Below, one piece after another: positions 1 through 10,320 of a stretch of DNA of 64,000 nt (position 1 is the first letter of the stretch; each line of letters starts with the position of its first letter). Source of the stretch: Fratercula arctica (Eukaryota; Chordata; Aves; Charadriiformes; Alcidae). Position numbers and translations under genes: made by a program. The notes beneath the pieces are model-generated. The model saw only the letters and a list, made by a program, of their open reading frames with translations, searched no databases and was not told the origin of the DNA. Where the stretch lies: NCBI GenBank assembly GCA_947846985.1, contig CANTUZ010000008.1, positions 42,178,817 through 42,242,816 of the forward strand, given 5' to 3'.

Positions 1-1410
1 AACGAAGATGCCCTGCACGTCAGGACTCTGCTTCCCCACTGCCTTTGCTTTCTCCCACCTCTGTGCTGGCTGAATTGCCCCTTTGACACCGCTGCCATAC
101 GCTGAGCTGCCGTGGGGCGGTGAGATGCGGAGCGGAGGGCAATAACACCTCCCTCTTCACAGCCTCTTTGTGCTGAGCCCAGCTAATTCTTTTCAGCTCG
201 AACTTTTGGCTCTTTGGAGAAAGAGCTGTAATCCAACTTGAAACACCGTCTTGATTTGGGGATTTTTTTTTATTTTTTTTTTTTTAAAGATGAGCAAGAC
301 TCCAGCGTCGCTGGAAAAGAGGCAGTTTGGTGGGAGGGGGTGGGGTTGATCCTCTGAGCTTGAGTTAATTCCAATGGGAAAACTCTTCAGTCGGAGCTGG
401 CTGGAGGGAAGACGCTCGCTGCTGAGCTCTTCCACTAAATCTGCTCATGAGTTCCAGGGAAAGCCATCAGGGTCACTGGGAAGAGGAGCACTCCAAGAAG
501 TGTTGAGTAGACCAGACAGAAAGGGATGAAGAGAGCTCCTTCATGTTGAGGAGCTCCACAAAGGCTGGATCAGGGTGAGGAGGGTTCAAAAACTCATCTC
601 AGAGCACAGATTTCAGGGAAATAAAATGAAGAACTGAAGATGCTTCTACATTCTCCTCTCGCACACTTGCAGAGTTCAGTTAAGCTGTGACTGGGGCTCA
701 GAGGATGCCAATCAACTCGTCAAGAGTGATAAATGGCACCTACTGTCTCCAACATGTGATGAGATGTTGAGATTTTCGGCTGCTGTCTTGCCAAGACAAG
801 CCTTGCCGAGTTGCCAGTCCCCTGGACCTGTTAGGGAGGATGTCTGTGTTGGCCTTTCAGCCCTGAGCCGGGATGGATGATAGCAAGGGGGATGCCGTGG
901 CAACTTGGCTGGTGCTTGCAGGACCCCTGCGCTCCAGCTGTCCCCACCCTGGGTGCATCTAGGAGGTGCCACCAGGCTGGCGGTGGCCATCAAGATGGTG
1001 GATGCTTCATGCACTGGTGGGAGATGCCACCACACCTCTGAGCCCCAGGGCTTTGCAGGCAGGCTGGAAAAGGTGGCTGCTCATCGGCTGCTCCAGCGCA
1101 GAATCCACCTGCCGTGTTGGAGAGTGGGCTCCAAGGTGCCACCTCCCTGCCCCACCGCCCTTTTTTAAGGCCCTCCTTTCCACCGCTTCCACCCCAAAGC
1201 TTTCCAGCTTTTGCAAGCACCCAGCAGGAGAAGGTGTGTGTGGGGGGGGGGGGGGGGCGTGCGGGGGCAGCACCCAGGGAGCACCCAGGGAGGAGGGTGG
1301 GGAAGCTGGACCAGGCATTGAGGGGAAGCCCAAAGCGGAGAGGAGCCTGAGGTGCTTCATGCAGTCCCTGATGCTTTTCACACCTCACCTCCAGCCACAG
1401 CCGGTGCCAG
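1..1410. other. Upstream flank, no gene recognised
   Basis: No reading frame here resembles a known protein. The open frames on both strands are short or low in complexity. Seen directly: T-rich runs at about 265-285 and an uninterrupted run of 16 G at 1242-1257, followed closely by further G runs. The GC content rises towards the CpG island to the right. It is probably intergenic or distal promoter DNA. A non-coding first exon of an upstream or divergent transcript cannot be excluded. Confidence 0.5.
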
Positions 1411-1670
1411 GGGATCGGTACTGGGATCGGTACCATGGGATTGACACGGGGATTGGTACTGCCAGGATTGGCACTTGGGACGGGTACCGCTGGGATCGGT
1501 ACTGCTGGGATCGGTACTGGGATGGGTACTGTGGGATCTGCACTGGGATCGGTACTGGGGGTTTGATACTGGGATTGGTACTGCCGGGATCGGCACTGGG
1601 CTCGGTACCGAGGGATCAGCATCAGGGTCGGCACTGTGGGATCGCACCGGTATCGGTACCGAGGGATCGG
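1411..1670. repeat. Degenerate minisatellite, GGGATCGGTACTG-type unit
   Basis: About 20 imperfect copies of an 11-16 base unit built on GGGATCGGTACTG follow each other, with variants such as GGGATTGGTACTG and GGGATCGGCACTG. Because the unit lengths vary, several frames stay open on both strands and give repetitive Trp/Asp/Arg/Tyr-rich or Pro/Val/Ile-rich translations, which are artefacts and not genes. The array starts about 1.2 kb upstream of the start codon and stops just short of the CpG island. Length variation between individuals is likely (inference). Confidence 0.85.
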
Positions 1671-2530
1671 CTCAGCCCAGCCCAGGCTCTCCATCGCCTC
1701 ATCCAGCTTCTGCCTCCGCCGTCTGCTGGGGGCTCCCTCCCCTTGGCCGCTTCGGGAGGTGTCCCGGTGCCCCCCCGGTGCCCCCCGGGGGACAAGGGCC
1801 CTCGCCGCCGCGGGACGGCGGGAGAAGGGAAAATTTTCCTCTGGGTCCCCGCACACTCGCAGACCCGCACCCGCCCGGGATTCTTCCCGAATTTCCCTCT
1901 CTCACACGCGCGCGCGCCGCCACTCCTCACTTTTTTTTATTTTTATTATGTATTTACAGGTGAAAAAGCGGGCGCGCACACGCGTTACTCCCCCCCCCCC
2001 CCCATTTTCGGCGGGGACAAGTGAACGTTGCACCAGCGCCCGGATTTTGGCCCCCAAAAGTGAGAGCGCGCGCGCCCGCGCGCACCTGCCCCTCATTTTT
2101 TTGCCAAGGCGGTGGGGGGGAGGGACAGGACGTGGGAGCGCACGCGCACCCCCCCCCCCCCCCCCGCGGGCGCGCGGCAGCCCCCACCGCCCCGCGCGGC
2201 TCCGCAGGTGCGGAGTGAGGGGGTGGGGGGGCGGTGGCGCGGAGCGGGGCGGTCCCGCGCGGCGCCGTCCCCCGCCCGCCCCCTCGCTCCGTCCCGCCGC
2301 TCCTCCTCCCTCCCCCCCCACCCCCCCACTCCTCCTCCTCCTCCTCCCGCTCCCGCCGCTCCGCGCCGCTCCGCTCCGCGCGTACTGGCGGCGCAGCGCC
2401 CCGCGGCCGGCAGCGGCGGCCGCCCCGTCGGCGCCTCGGCGCGCCCGCGGAGGGGCGGCGCTGGGGGCGGCGGCTCGGCGGCGGGCAACTTTTGGGAGCC
2501 GGCGGCGGCAGCGCGGAGGCTGCGCGGGGG

Positions 2531-2569
2531 ATGGCGGCGGCGGCGGCGGCGCTGAGGCGGCGGCGCTGA
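2531..2569 (+). CDS. Upstream ORF in the 5' leader (12 codons, poly-Ala)
   Basis: ATG at 2531 has G at -3 and G at +4, a stronger Kozak context than the main start. It is followed by six GCG codons, CTG, AGG, CGG, CGG, CGC and TGA at 2567, giving MAAAAAALRRRR. It is in the same frame as the main ORF and ends 18 bases before the main ATG at 2588. A uORF so placed would be expected to lower initiation at the main start, or to require leaky scanning or reinitiation. Readthrough of its single TGA would add an Ala/Arg-rich extension to the signal peptide. Whether it lies in the mature leader depends on the unmapped transcription start. Confidence 0.4.
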   Translation: MAAAAAALRRRR

Positions 2570-2587
2570 GGCAGCGGCGGCGGCGCG

Positions 2588-2681
2588 ATGCCGGCGGCGG
2601 CCGGGGGGCTGCTGTGGTGGAGCTGCTGCGTGCTGGCGGCGGCGGCCGGGGCCCCGCGGGCCGCCGCGGCGGCGCAGGCAG
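2588..2681 (+). CDS. Coding exon 1 (signal peptide) of an unidentified secreted or membrane protein
   Basis: The ATG at 2588 (G at -3) is the first in-frame ATG after the TGA at 2567. It opens 31 codons plus one base: a short MPAAA start, a hydrophobic core GGLLWWSCCVLAAAAGA, then PRAAAAAQA, which ends in small residues suited to signal peptidase. The n-region lacks a basic residue, which is slightly atypical. The frame then meets CAG|GTGGGT at 2681/2682, a good donor giving a phase 1 junction; an overlapping alternative GT at 2686 (GTGAGC) would give phase 2. If unspliced, the frame stops at 2687, so splicing is required for a long protein. The CpG-island setting, the uORF just upstream and the absence of any following exon for 61 kb fit a first coding exon ahead of a huge intron. 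Phase 1 introns after signal peptides are common in Ig-superfamily and other receptors. The AQAG| end recalls the UNC5B/UNC5D layout, but this is a weak resemblance and no symbol is given. Confidence 0.6.
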
Positions 2682-3220
2682 GTGGGTGAGCGGCCCGGTG
2701 CGCGGCGAGCGGCGGAGGGTGGCGGCGCGGCGCCCTCCCGCCAACTTCTGCGGGAGCCCGGCGGGGCTGCGCGTCCCCGTCCCCTGCGCGGGGTGCGGGA
2801 GTTTGTTGGCGGAGTCCCGCGGAGAGGCGGCGGCGGACGGAGCCCCTTGCGGGAACGGCCGCGAGCTGGCGGGCGCGGATCTTCCGCGCAGCCCGCCGCT
2901 TCCAGGCAGCGGCGCGGCTACACGCGCTTACTTTATTATTATTGTTATTATTGCCTGCAAGCGATAGCGCGTTCCGCGCTGGGGCTCTCCCTCGCAGCCC
3001 CCCGCAGGGCAGCCGCCCTCTCCCGGCGGCAGCTCCCGGGCGTCCCCGCTCGGGTGGCGGCTGGCCGGGCTCCGGGGCCGCCCGCCGGAGCCCCCGCGGT
3101 GTCCCCGCCGGTGGCAGTCGCGCAGGTGCCGCCGCCCCGACGGGGCTGCGCGCTCCGAAACTTCGCGCTGCGCCGGGCGGAGGAGGAAGCTCTCCCCTCG
3201 CGCGTATACATTATATCTAT

Positions 3221-6200
3221 AAGGTGTGTCCAAACACTGCTACATAAACACCGGTCCCAGCGTATTTGCGCACGGGGGAAAACGAGCAGGTGGCTTGGAA
3301 GTTAAAGCCAGAAAAGACGCATTTTCCTCCGGCAGGGTCTGCCCCGATTTTGTAACTTTCAGCAGGGAAACTTACAGCCTTGACTGGAATTGTTTTTCTT
3401 TTTTTCCTTTGGCATCGGAGCAGCGCTCGCTGCCGCCGTAGTACGGGGCTGTGCCGGTGTCATCGCCCGGGGAGGGCAGCGGGATCGCCTCCCACCACAT
3501 CGCACTTCACGGGAGCCTTTGCTGTGAATAAAACATTAAAAGGAAATCTCTTCAATCCTTGTAACTTTTTTTTTTTTTTCCCCTCTCCCCGGTGATGCAA
3601 AACTTATGATGTTTGGGCGGTATTGGTACAACAGCTCTGCATTCTCACAATTCAGTTTATATTTTGGGGCTTTATGTAACTGAGATGATGAGATGTTTCA
3701 TGAGAAGCGAAAGAAGCGTGTCCCGGCTTTGCTTGCCTGGTTAGGCTTCGCAGGCAGTTTTTGATCTCGTTGCACAGTTTACTTTTTCTGCGTGTGATTG
3801 TTTCCTAATCCTTGAAATCAGGAGGGGTGAAGCGCTGGGCTGCTGCTGCTGCTTTCCCTTACGTTTTGAATGGGTAAATCCCAGCTGATGGAGCATTGCA
3901 TTCCTTGTTTCACAGGCTCTGGTTTGCTCTACCTTTTTGCCTGCCTCCTTGTTTACACGCAGCCTCTCTCTTCCCCTGACTTGGGACTTTTCTGTCTCAG
4001 ACTTTCCCCGTAGCCTGCCCCGGTTTTGGGCAGCAGCCGTTCCCGCTGGGCTGCTCCCGTGCTCCCCAGCCCTCCTTCCCCACCGCTCGGACGTGGCTGT
4101 TGGAGTGGCCGATGGCGAAGGCACGCCCTTGCTGGATTTATACCCTGGTGAAAATAAAAGGCATCGGTCCAGGGCCACTCGCCTGCCTCCCTGCTGCCTC
4201 TGGGGAAGCCTCCTGGATCTGTGCTGCGGAAAAGCCTCTATGCCCTGCACTGTGCAAAAAAGAAAATCTCTTTATTACAATTATGAGATGGGAGTGACAT
4301 TTCCTATTTGGAGGGGTTTGGGCGCTGCTGTGGGCAATGGCAGCTATTAGTGATTGACTCTGTCTGCATGGTGCTCGCTGAAATAGCGAGCCAGGCTGGA
4401 CAGGTGAGCCTTGATTTGCAAGTACTTAGGACCCCTCAGTATTCGGGCTCTCCTGCTTTCGAGAGCACCAGGATGGGGCTCTGGCTGCTGCCTTCGTGTT
4501 CAGCGCGTCGAGGGAGATGATGATGCCTTTGCTCCTGCGAGCGAGCTGTTGGCCAAACTTTTGATTTCAGTCTGTTGATTAGGATGCAAATACGTGAATA
4601 CATTGGGGTTTTTTGGTTTCTTCTATCTCCTTGGCATTAGGTGTTTGGGCATATAATGTTTGCAGTGCACAGCTCAGCCACGGTCACGTGAGCCAAACAG
4701 CTTGGGCTGTTACCTGGAAGCTGGCGAGTCTTTGTTCTGCTTGGAAATAGCTGATAAATTAACTCCTTTTTCTGATATATGGGGCTGTTGAGTTGTTAAA
4801 TAATTACAGCCAAATTAACTTAGTGCTGTTTGAAGGATTCAACTGCTTTGAGAAATTAATTGTACTTCAAATATTTTTGCAGCTTTTTGTTTTAATTTTT
4901 TTTTTTTTTTTCAGTGAGGTGCATGCACAGGCTGATGTATGTGCAAGGCTTTAATTTCATGCCGCTGCTCCTCTCCGGGCCGTGTCGGATGGGACATGCT
5001 GCAGGCCTTCGGAGAGATGCAGCTCCTCTCCTTTGCAGCAGCCCTCCTTGGCACCTCTCCCGTTTATTCCACCACGATGTCTATTTGATGGTTAAAATTA
5101 GGCTGAGGCTTTGCAAAGGCATGATAAATATTGACGGGGAGTTTCAGGCTGTAGCTGCCATCAGATGACTCAGTCCCTGCAAAGGGGATGTCCCGTCTCG
5201 GCCCTTTTTCCGAAGGGGAGCGGGTACTGTTACAGACCCTGTGTCCCTCCTGGGAGTCCCGCTGCCCCCCCCCTCTCCATGCATGTCTGGCTTCAGAGCT
5301 GTGCTGTGGGGTCCGTGGGGGGTGTGTGCCTCTGTGTGGTAGCCAGGGCAGGCTGCCACTGTCCCTGCGTGTCCCCCGAGGTCATTGCGAGCCAGTGCTG
5401 CTGCAGGGCAGAGGAGGTTGGATCTGGCCCTGCCTTTGGGGGCATCCCCAGGGAGCCGGGGGCAGCGTTAGCACTGGGTGCACCCTGCAGCCTCCCTGTG
5501 TTCACCCGCCCTGCTGATACCAGCACTGCCAAGTGCCCGAGTGGCTTAGTTGTGATTTTTTTTCCTTTGATTTCCTTTTTTTTTTTTTAAAAAAAAAAAA
5601 AGATGGTAATTGATGTATATGTGTATGGATTCTGGCATGAAGAGCTGCACTTGTAATTAACATGAAAACAGTAATAATAAGGACCTGAAATACATGCCTA
5701 TGAGTAAACCAAATGAGACTGGGCATTAGCAGCTCAGGCAGGGCGAAGCCCTTCTCCTGAACCCGCAGGGCAGTGGAGTGGGACCGGGGAGCCGTGGAAG
5801 CCGTGTTGGGTCCCCTGCGAGCGTGGCAGCGCCCTGCGGGTGCCCCGAGCTGGGCTGCGAGTGCTGCTCTGCACTCCTGACCTCCATTTGTAATGCTGAG
5901 TTGTTCTGAAATGTGCCCTCAGCTTTCTTGCAGGGAATTAGCTACAGCCCTTAATTTAACTGAAATGTTTTCCTCTAGTTTGCAGGGGATGCTAGAGTTC
6001 TTTAGATTTTTTTTTTTTTTTTTAAAATTAAGTAAATTTAAGCAAACCACAGCCAGCTCGCTCGCACTGTGTGTGAAAGTGCAGCCTGTCATCGAGAGCA
6101 CGCATGTGTTCGAAGGCTTTATGGAAAAACACCTTTACGCGAGCGGCTGCCAGAGCAGGTGAGCTGCTGGGGGGGGGCTGTGAGCCGGTGCTGCGGGGGG

Positions 6201-9200
6201 CACTGGGGCGCACGGGGCGGCGTGCCCGCAGCCTTGCAGCCCGAGCATCTCTAGGTGGCAGCAGCCCCCAGGAGCTCCCAGGCAGCCGGACGAGCAGCCG
6301 GGTGTTGGAGATGTGATTTCCCAGGCTCAGCACCCCTCTCCCGCGCCGGGAGCAGCTTTTTGGGTGCCTGGTGGGGAAGGGGGGGTGCAGGGAACGGAGT
6401 CCTGTCCCCACTCCCCATGCCCTCGCTCGCAGGATGGGGGTGTGCGATAATGCGCTGGGAGAGTAACTCCAACGCTTACGAAGTGCTTCCTATGAGCAAC
6501 CAAAGGAGCTGAGGTGACTGCGAGGAGGGGTTAAGGACGATTTGATTGTACTCAGAGGTGCTTAAAACAGGGAGTGAATTTCTAGGTTTATATTCTGGAG
6601 GACTCGTTAAGCTAACTAGTGAGTCAGGACCGGGCCGATGGCTGGGTACTGAGGAGCGGGGGGGAACGAGTTCAAACTGGCAGTGAAGGGCATGCTCTTA
6701 ACAGCGTAGTAACTGGGGTGGCGAGCTGGGGAGGAAAAAAGAACATACCTGTCACTCAGCACCATCAGTTCAGATCAGATGGTCCTTCTAAAATACACAC
6801 ACTTGCTCAAAAGTAACAGTGTAGCCCATAGGTTGTTGTGGTGTTTGTTTTTTTTTCCTATTGTAAAAATGTTCGTTCTGGTCCTTTTCTCAAAATGCGG
6901 GCGCTTTGGCATCGCGATGAACCCTCTCCTGATTTCTTTAGGCCGGTAAGGGTGAGCTGGTACCTGGTGGTTGGTGTTGGAGCAATGTGGTGGTTCCCTG
7001 GAAGCTTCTCAACTTGCTTTGTGTCCTGCCCGCGCAGGCAGGGGTTTAACCTCTGCAACCGGACAGTTGTGCTCCCGACACTCGCGGGTAGGCGATGGCG
7101 GCTCTGCAGGAGCAGCTGAGCCAGCTCTGCCCCGCGGACCCCGCTCCTCTCGCTGCGCTGAGGCGATTTGCTCGGGAAGGGAGTGGGGGCTCCTTCCTGG
7201 GATTTACTTTTTGCCAAGGCAGGAGGAGGTGACCGCGGCTGGGCTGTTCACCGTGTGTCACACGTGTCCTGACAAGTCCTTGGGGTGTGCGACGGGCTCC
7301 TGTTTTCACTGACTGAAAAGGTTTTCCTTTTGCAAACAAGCACAGACTGCTGGTGGATTTTATGTGTGCCCACGTAACGGAGGCTGAATTATCCCATGGG
7401 AGTGCTGGAGTCTGCCAGAAAGATTCATCGTTTCAGCAACTCTGGTTAACGTTTGTTTAGCGACTCCTTGCTTCGGCCGAGCAGTTCAAGCCGTTCTCGG
7501 TGGCAGCCTCCCTCTGATGAGCCGTGTGTCCACGTGATAAATGCTCTCATTTCTGCACCGTCCACCACCTCTGCTGGGCACGCAGGCACATGCCAAGCCT
7601 CCTGAAGTCTTTGAACAGCTGCTGATATATCTATCTCTCTCTATATATATATCCCTTTTTTATTTTTTTTCTCAGCCTGCCAGGGAAACTCGTCCTTCTT
7701 CCCACTTTGCGTAAAGGGGACGCAAAGTCCAGGACTGATGCGTATTTGCTTGTGCATCAGTGGTACCCGAGGGTCTGACACTGGCAGCCGTTTGGGCAGC
7801 AAAGTGTGTAACTCAAACGACAGGAACACATAGCAGTCACACTGTAAACCTGTACTGTAAGAACAGTGAGAATGCAAATACGTACGAGGAATAGAAATTC
7901 ATGCTGTAAGAGTATCGAGAAGTATTTTTGTTTTCCAGGGGTAAGTGCTTTTTGTTTCCGTGCCTGAAGCCTATAAAATCTAGCTCCTGACAAAGGAGGA
8001 GATGGGAAAATAAAGTAAATAAATGGGAAAGTAAGCCCCAAATTTTTAGTGGATGCAGCTCTTCTCAGAGCTATAAAAAATTATCAGTCATTGCATACTG
8101 TTTCTGTAAAGCCCTTTTTAGAGATTTCCAAGATATACTCATTTTGTGTTTGGTTCCTCTGTCTCCTGATGTCTGTGCCGCTAGGCGTACAGTGACGGAA
8201 CGGGCATTTATAACTTGATCTTTCTTAATCTTTTCCTAATGAATCAGCGTTGCAACGTGGGCTCTTGTCACGTGGTGACACGACTGCTGTATCTCACCAC
8301 CAGCTGGTGTTGAGCTGAGACAAACGCAGAGCTCACAGAAATCTTCCCCAAACCGCCCCGGCTGGGCGCTGGTCTCGGGGACCAGCCCGGAGGTGACGCA
8401 GGGAGGGGTGAGCCCGTCCTCCCCAGTGCTCACGGATGGCTTCCAGCCACGCCAGGGTGATGCTGACGTACCCACTCCGCTGAATGTGGGGAGCCCCTTG
8501 TCTCCCTGCGGGTACGTGGGGTGGCACCTACCTGCCATAAACCTCAGCGCCTCTGTTTTTTTTTTTTTTTGGAGCGTGCACCAAGCCTTTGGGGCAACCA
8601 CGGGAGTAAGAAAGTCAGGGACACGGGGCCGGGCAGGACGTGGGGGGGCCCGTGCCCCGAGGCAGAGCTCAGCCCTATGCGGGCAGTGGGGCCAGGGCTG
8701 AGCTGCCCCATGGCAGGCAGGTCTCCATCCCAGGCCGTGTCCCCAGTGTGGCTGGGGAGGATGCTGAGCTGAGGAACGTGCTGCTGACAGGTCTTAAATT
8801 CACGTGGGGAGGCTGCTGTGGCACTGCAGGACGTTACGTGACCCTTTGCCTGCAGCCGCTGGGCTAAACTGCCTAAAAAATGTCTATTGAGAGTTGTGGT
8901 ACCTGACCTCTCTCCTTTTTTCGCCCCTACTCTGGGTTTTGTGGCACTGTGATTCATGAAGGGAGAGGGTTGAGTCGGAGGGAGGTTGAAGAAGAAAGTT
9001 TGCATGCTGTAAAAAGAAATAAACCCCTTCCGAACAAACTTGTGTTACGAAGAAGTTGGAGAAGCCCAAAGCTCCGTGAAATGGCAAGGCCGCCTTGGCT
9101 GCTGCATCGCTGCAAGGGAGCATAGGGCTCTTGGGGCCGGGGTTGGTGACGATACAGCGGGTAAAGCTCTGAAGCCTGTCCCTGTCCGGCCGCCTTTCGG

Positions 9201-9379
9201 CATGGCTTGGCTCCCGCTGCTCCTCCCGGCCTCTCCAAATGGTGCTTCCGCACCTTCGTCCCCTCTTTTCCCAAGAAAGCCTCTCCTGTGGGGCAGGCAC
9301 CTCTCACTTGTGCTTGCAGCCCGGTGAGGAGCCTGAGCAGACATTGCCTGCACGCTTTGCATTTAAACATGCCCTGAAA
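3221..9379. other. Intronic stretch, no gene seen
   Basis: Mixed-GC DNA with scattered T runs (about 3567-3580, 4899-4912, 5577-5600 as T then A, 6008-6023, 8558-8571) and a short AT/CT microsatellite near 7627-7652. The block at about 4745-4885 is AT-rich with TAATTA-like words and might be a weak conserved element. An E-box palindrome, CACGTG flanked by GTCAC/GTGAC arms, lies at 8267-8279. Nothing codes for a recognisable protein. Confidence 0.5.
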
Positions 9380-9534
9380 TACCTCGCCGTGCAGAGACGA
9401 GCGTGCCGGGAGGAGATCCGTGGCGGCGTTTTGGTCGCTCGAACCCCAGTGAGCTGCTGAGGACCTTCTCCCGCGGACGCAGCTCTTGCGGCAGGAGCCG
9501 GCCCCGGCGGGATAGAGCCGTTTTGGTGCACGAA
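9380..9534. promoter_or_regulatory. Small CpG-dense patch inside the intron
   Basis: By eye there are about 19 CpG dinucleotides in about 155 bases, far denser than the flanks, and the patch is immediately followed by very AT-rich DNA. It could be an orphan CpG island, an alternative promoter or an unmethylated enhancer. No start codon with a convincing exon is attached to it. It is shorter than the usual CpG-island threshold. Confidence 0.35.
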
Positions 9535-9544
9535 GGAAAAAATC

Positions 9545-10320
9545 ATCACACTTAACTTGATACACATCCTAATGTTCAATTTCCGTTAATTGAAATTACG
9601 TTGAAATATTGAACGTTTTAAGCATAAAAGTTTATGTACCATGGTTGGTATGCTAATGGAATATTTTAGTAATCTTTTAAGGTTAGCCTCGCAGCAGATG
9701 CAATGTTGAGCGTTTGTAAGAGTTACTTTGCTTTAACCCCTTTTCCAAGAGCATCCATATCCTGGCGGCTCTTCATGAGCTGCTCTGTGGCTTCCGTCCA
9801 GCTATAATTTTAAGATTTTCTTTTTCTTTTTTCTTTTTTTTTGATCTGTTCTGCTATGCAAAGTTGAATTGTGGATATTTTTCCTCAGTGTCTTTGGCAG
9901 TAAAAATGTATATATCTAAATTTAAATTGCTGTTTGCTGAGGATATGTGAACAGTATTCAGAATTCAGTATTATTTTATTATCTCTTTGAAAGGATAAAA
10001 AAAGGCTCATTTATTTGAAGAGATATTTCTGTAGCGCATAAAAATACCAGTCAAGTAGCTAACGTTTTCCAGTTGTTGTTGACTTCAAATTTAGCAACCA
10101 TTGTCCCTGTTGATATATTTGATGCTCTAAAAATGTACTTGCCATTAAGTAGGAAGCTGAAGTGATTGGTAGGCAGATAATATTCTTTAGCAGCTATTAA
10201 TAATGCTCAGAGGACATACGCCTTGGAGGGTATGGAAAAAGCCATGGAATTGTGTAGGAAGGAGGCAAAAATAATGTATATGGCCGCTTTATTTGAAAGC
10301 CGCCTTTATTACCCTATCTG
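9545..10320. promoter_or_regulatory. AT-rich candidate conserved non-coding block
   Basis: An AT-rich, non-repetitive stretch with repeated homeodomain-like words (TTAATTGAAATTA near 9587, TAATGG, ATTAAT) and little CpG, broken only by a T-rich patch at about 9815-9842. Vertebrate enhancers near developmental genes often look like this. The call rests on composition alone, and alignment would be needed to show conservation. Confidence 0.3.

Larger units (their letters stand above)
1671..3220 (+). promoter_or_regulatory. CpG-island promoter
   Basis: This stretch is very GC-rich with abundant undepleted CpG, unlike most of the window. Recognisable words include GGGGCGG GC boxes at 2246-2252 and 2452-2458, an NRF1-like GCGCACGCGC at 2139-2148, long C runs at 1990-2003 and 2149-2165, and a CTC triplet tract near 2331-2347. 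I see no clear TATA box, which fits a dispersed-initiation CpG-island promoter. The transcription start cannot be fixed by eye but should lie between roughly 2200 and 2530, upstream of the uORF and the start codon at 2588. The island continues past the splice donor into the first part of the intron, as is usual for vertebrate developmental genes. A short TTA/TTG microsatellite (2931-2953) interrupts it. The + orientation is inferred from the exon. Confidence 0.85.

Noticed and set aside
990..2024. Long repetitive frames on both strands over the minisatellite
   Set aside because: The translation simply follows the GGGATCGGTACTG-type repeat (WDRY/GIGT on one strand, VPIP/SQYQ on the other). A tandem array explains it fully.
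2588..2681. Assigning a definite gene symbol (UNC5B, UNC5D, ROR1 or others)
   Set aside because: Signal peptides diverge quickly and only 31 residues are available. The phase and end residues fit several receptor families.
1902..2744. 280-codon minus-strand frame over the CpG island
   Set aside because: This is the complement of the same GC-rich DNA: Arg/Ala/Pro/Gly repeats, no domain, no supporting promoter or splice signals.
1636..2967. 443-codon open frame across the CpG island (+)
   Set aside because: It is Ala/Arg/Pro-rich low complexity caused by GC bias, with long Pro and Arg runs. It passes through poly-C tracts and the splice donor and has no recognisable domain.
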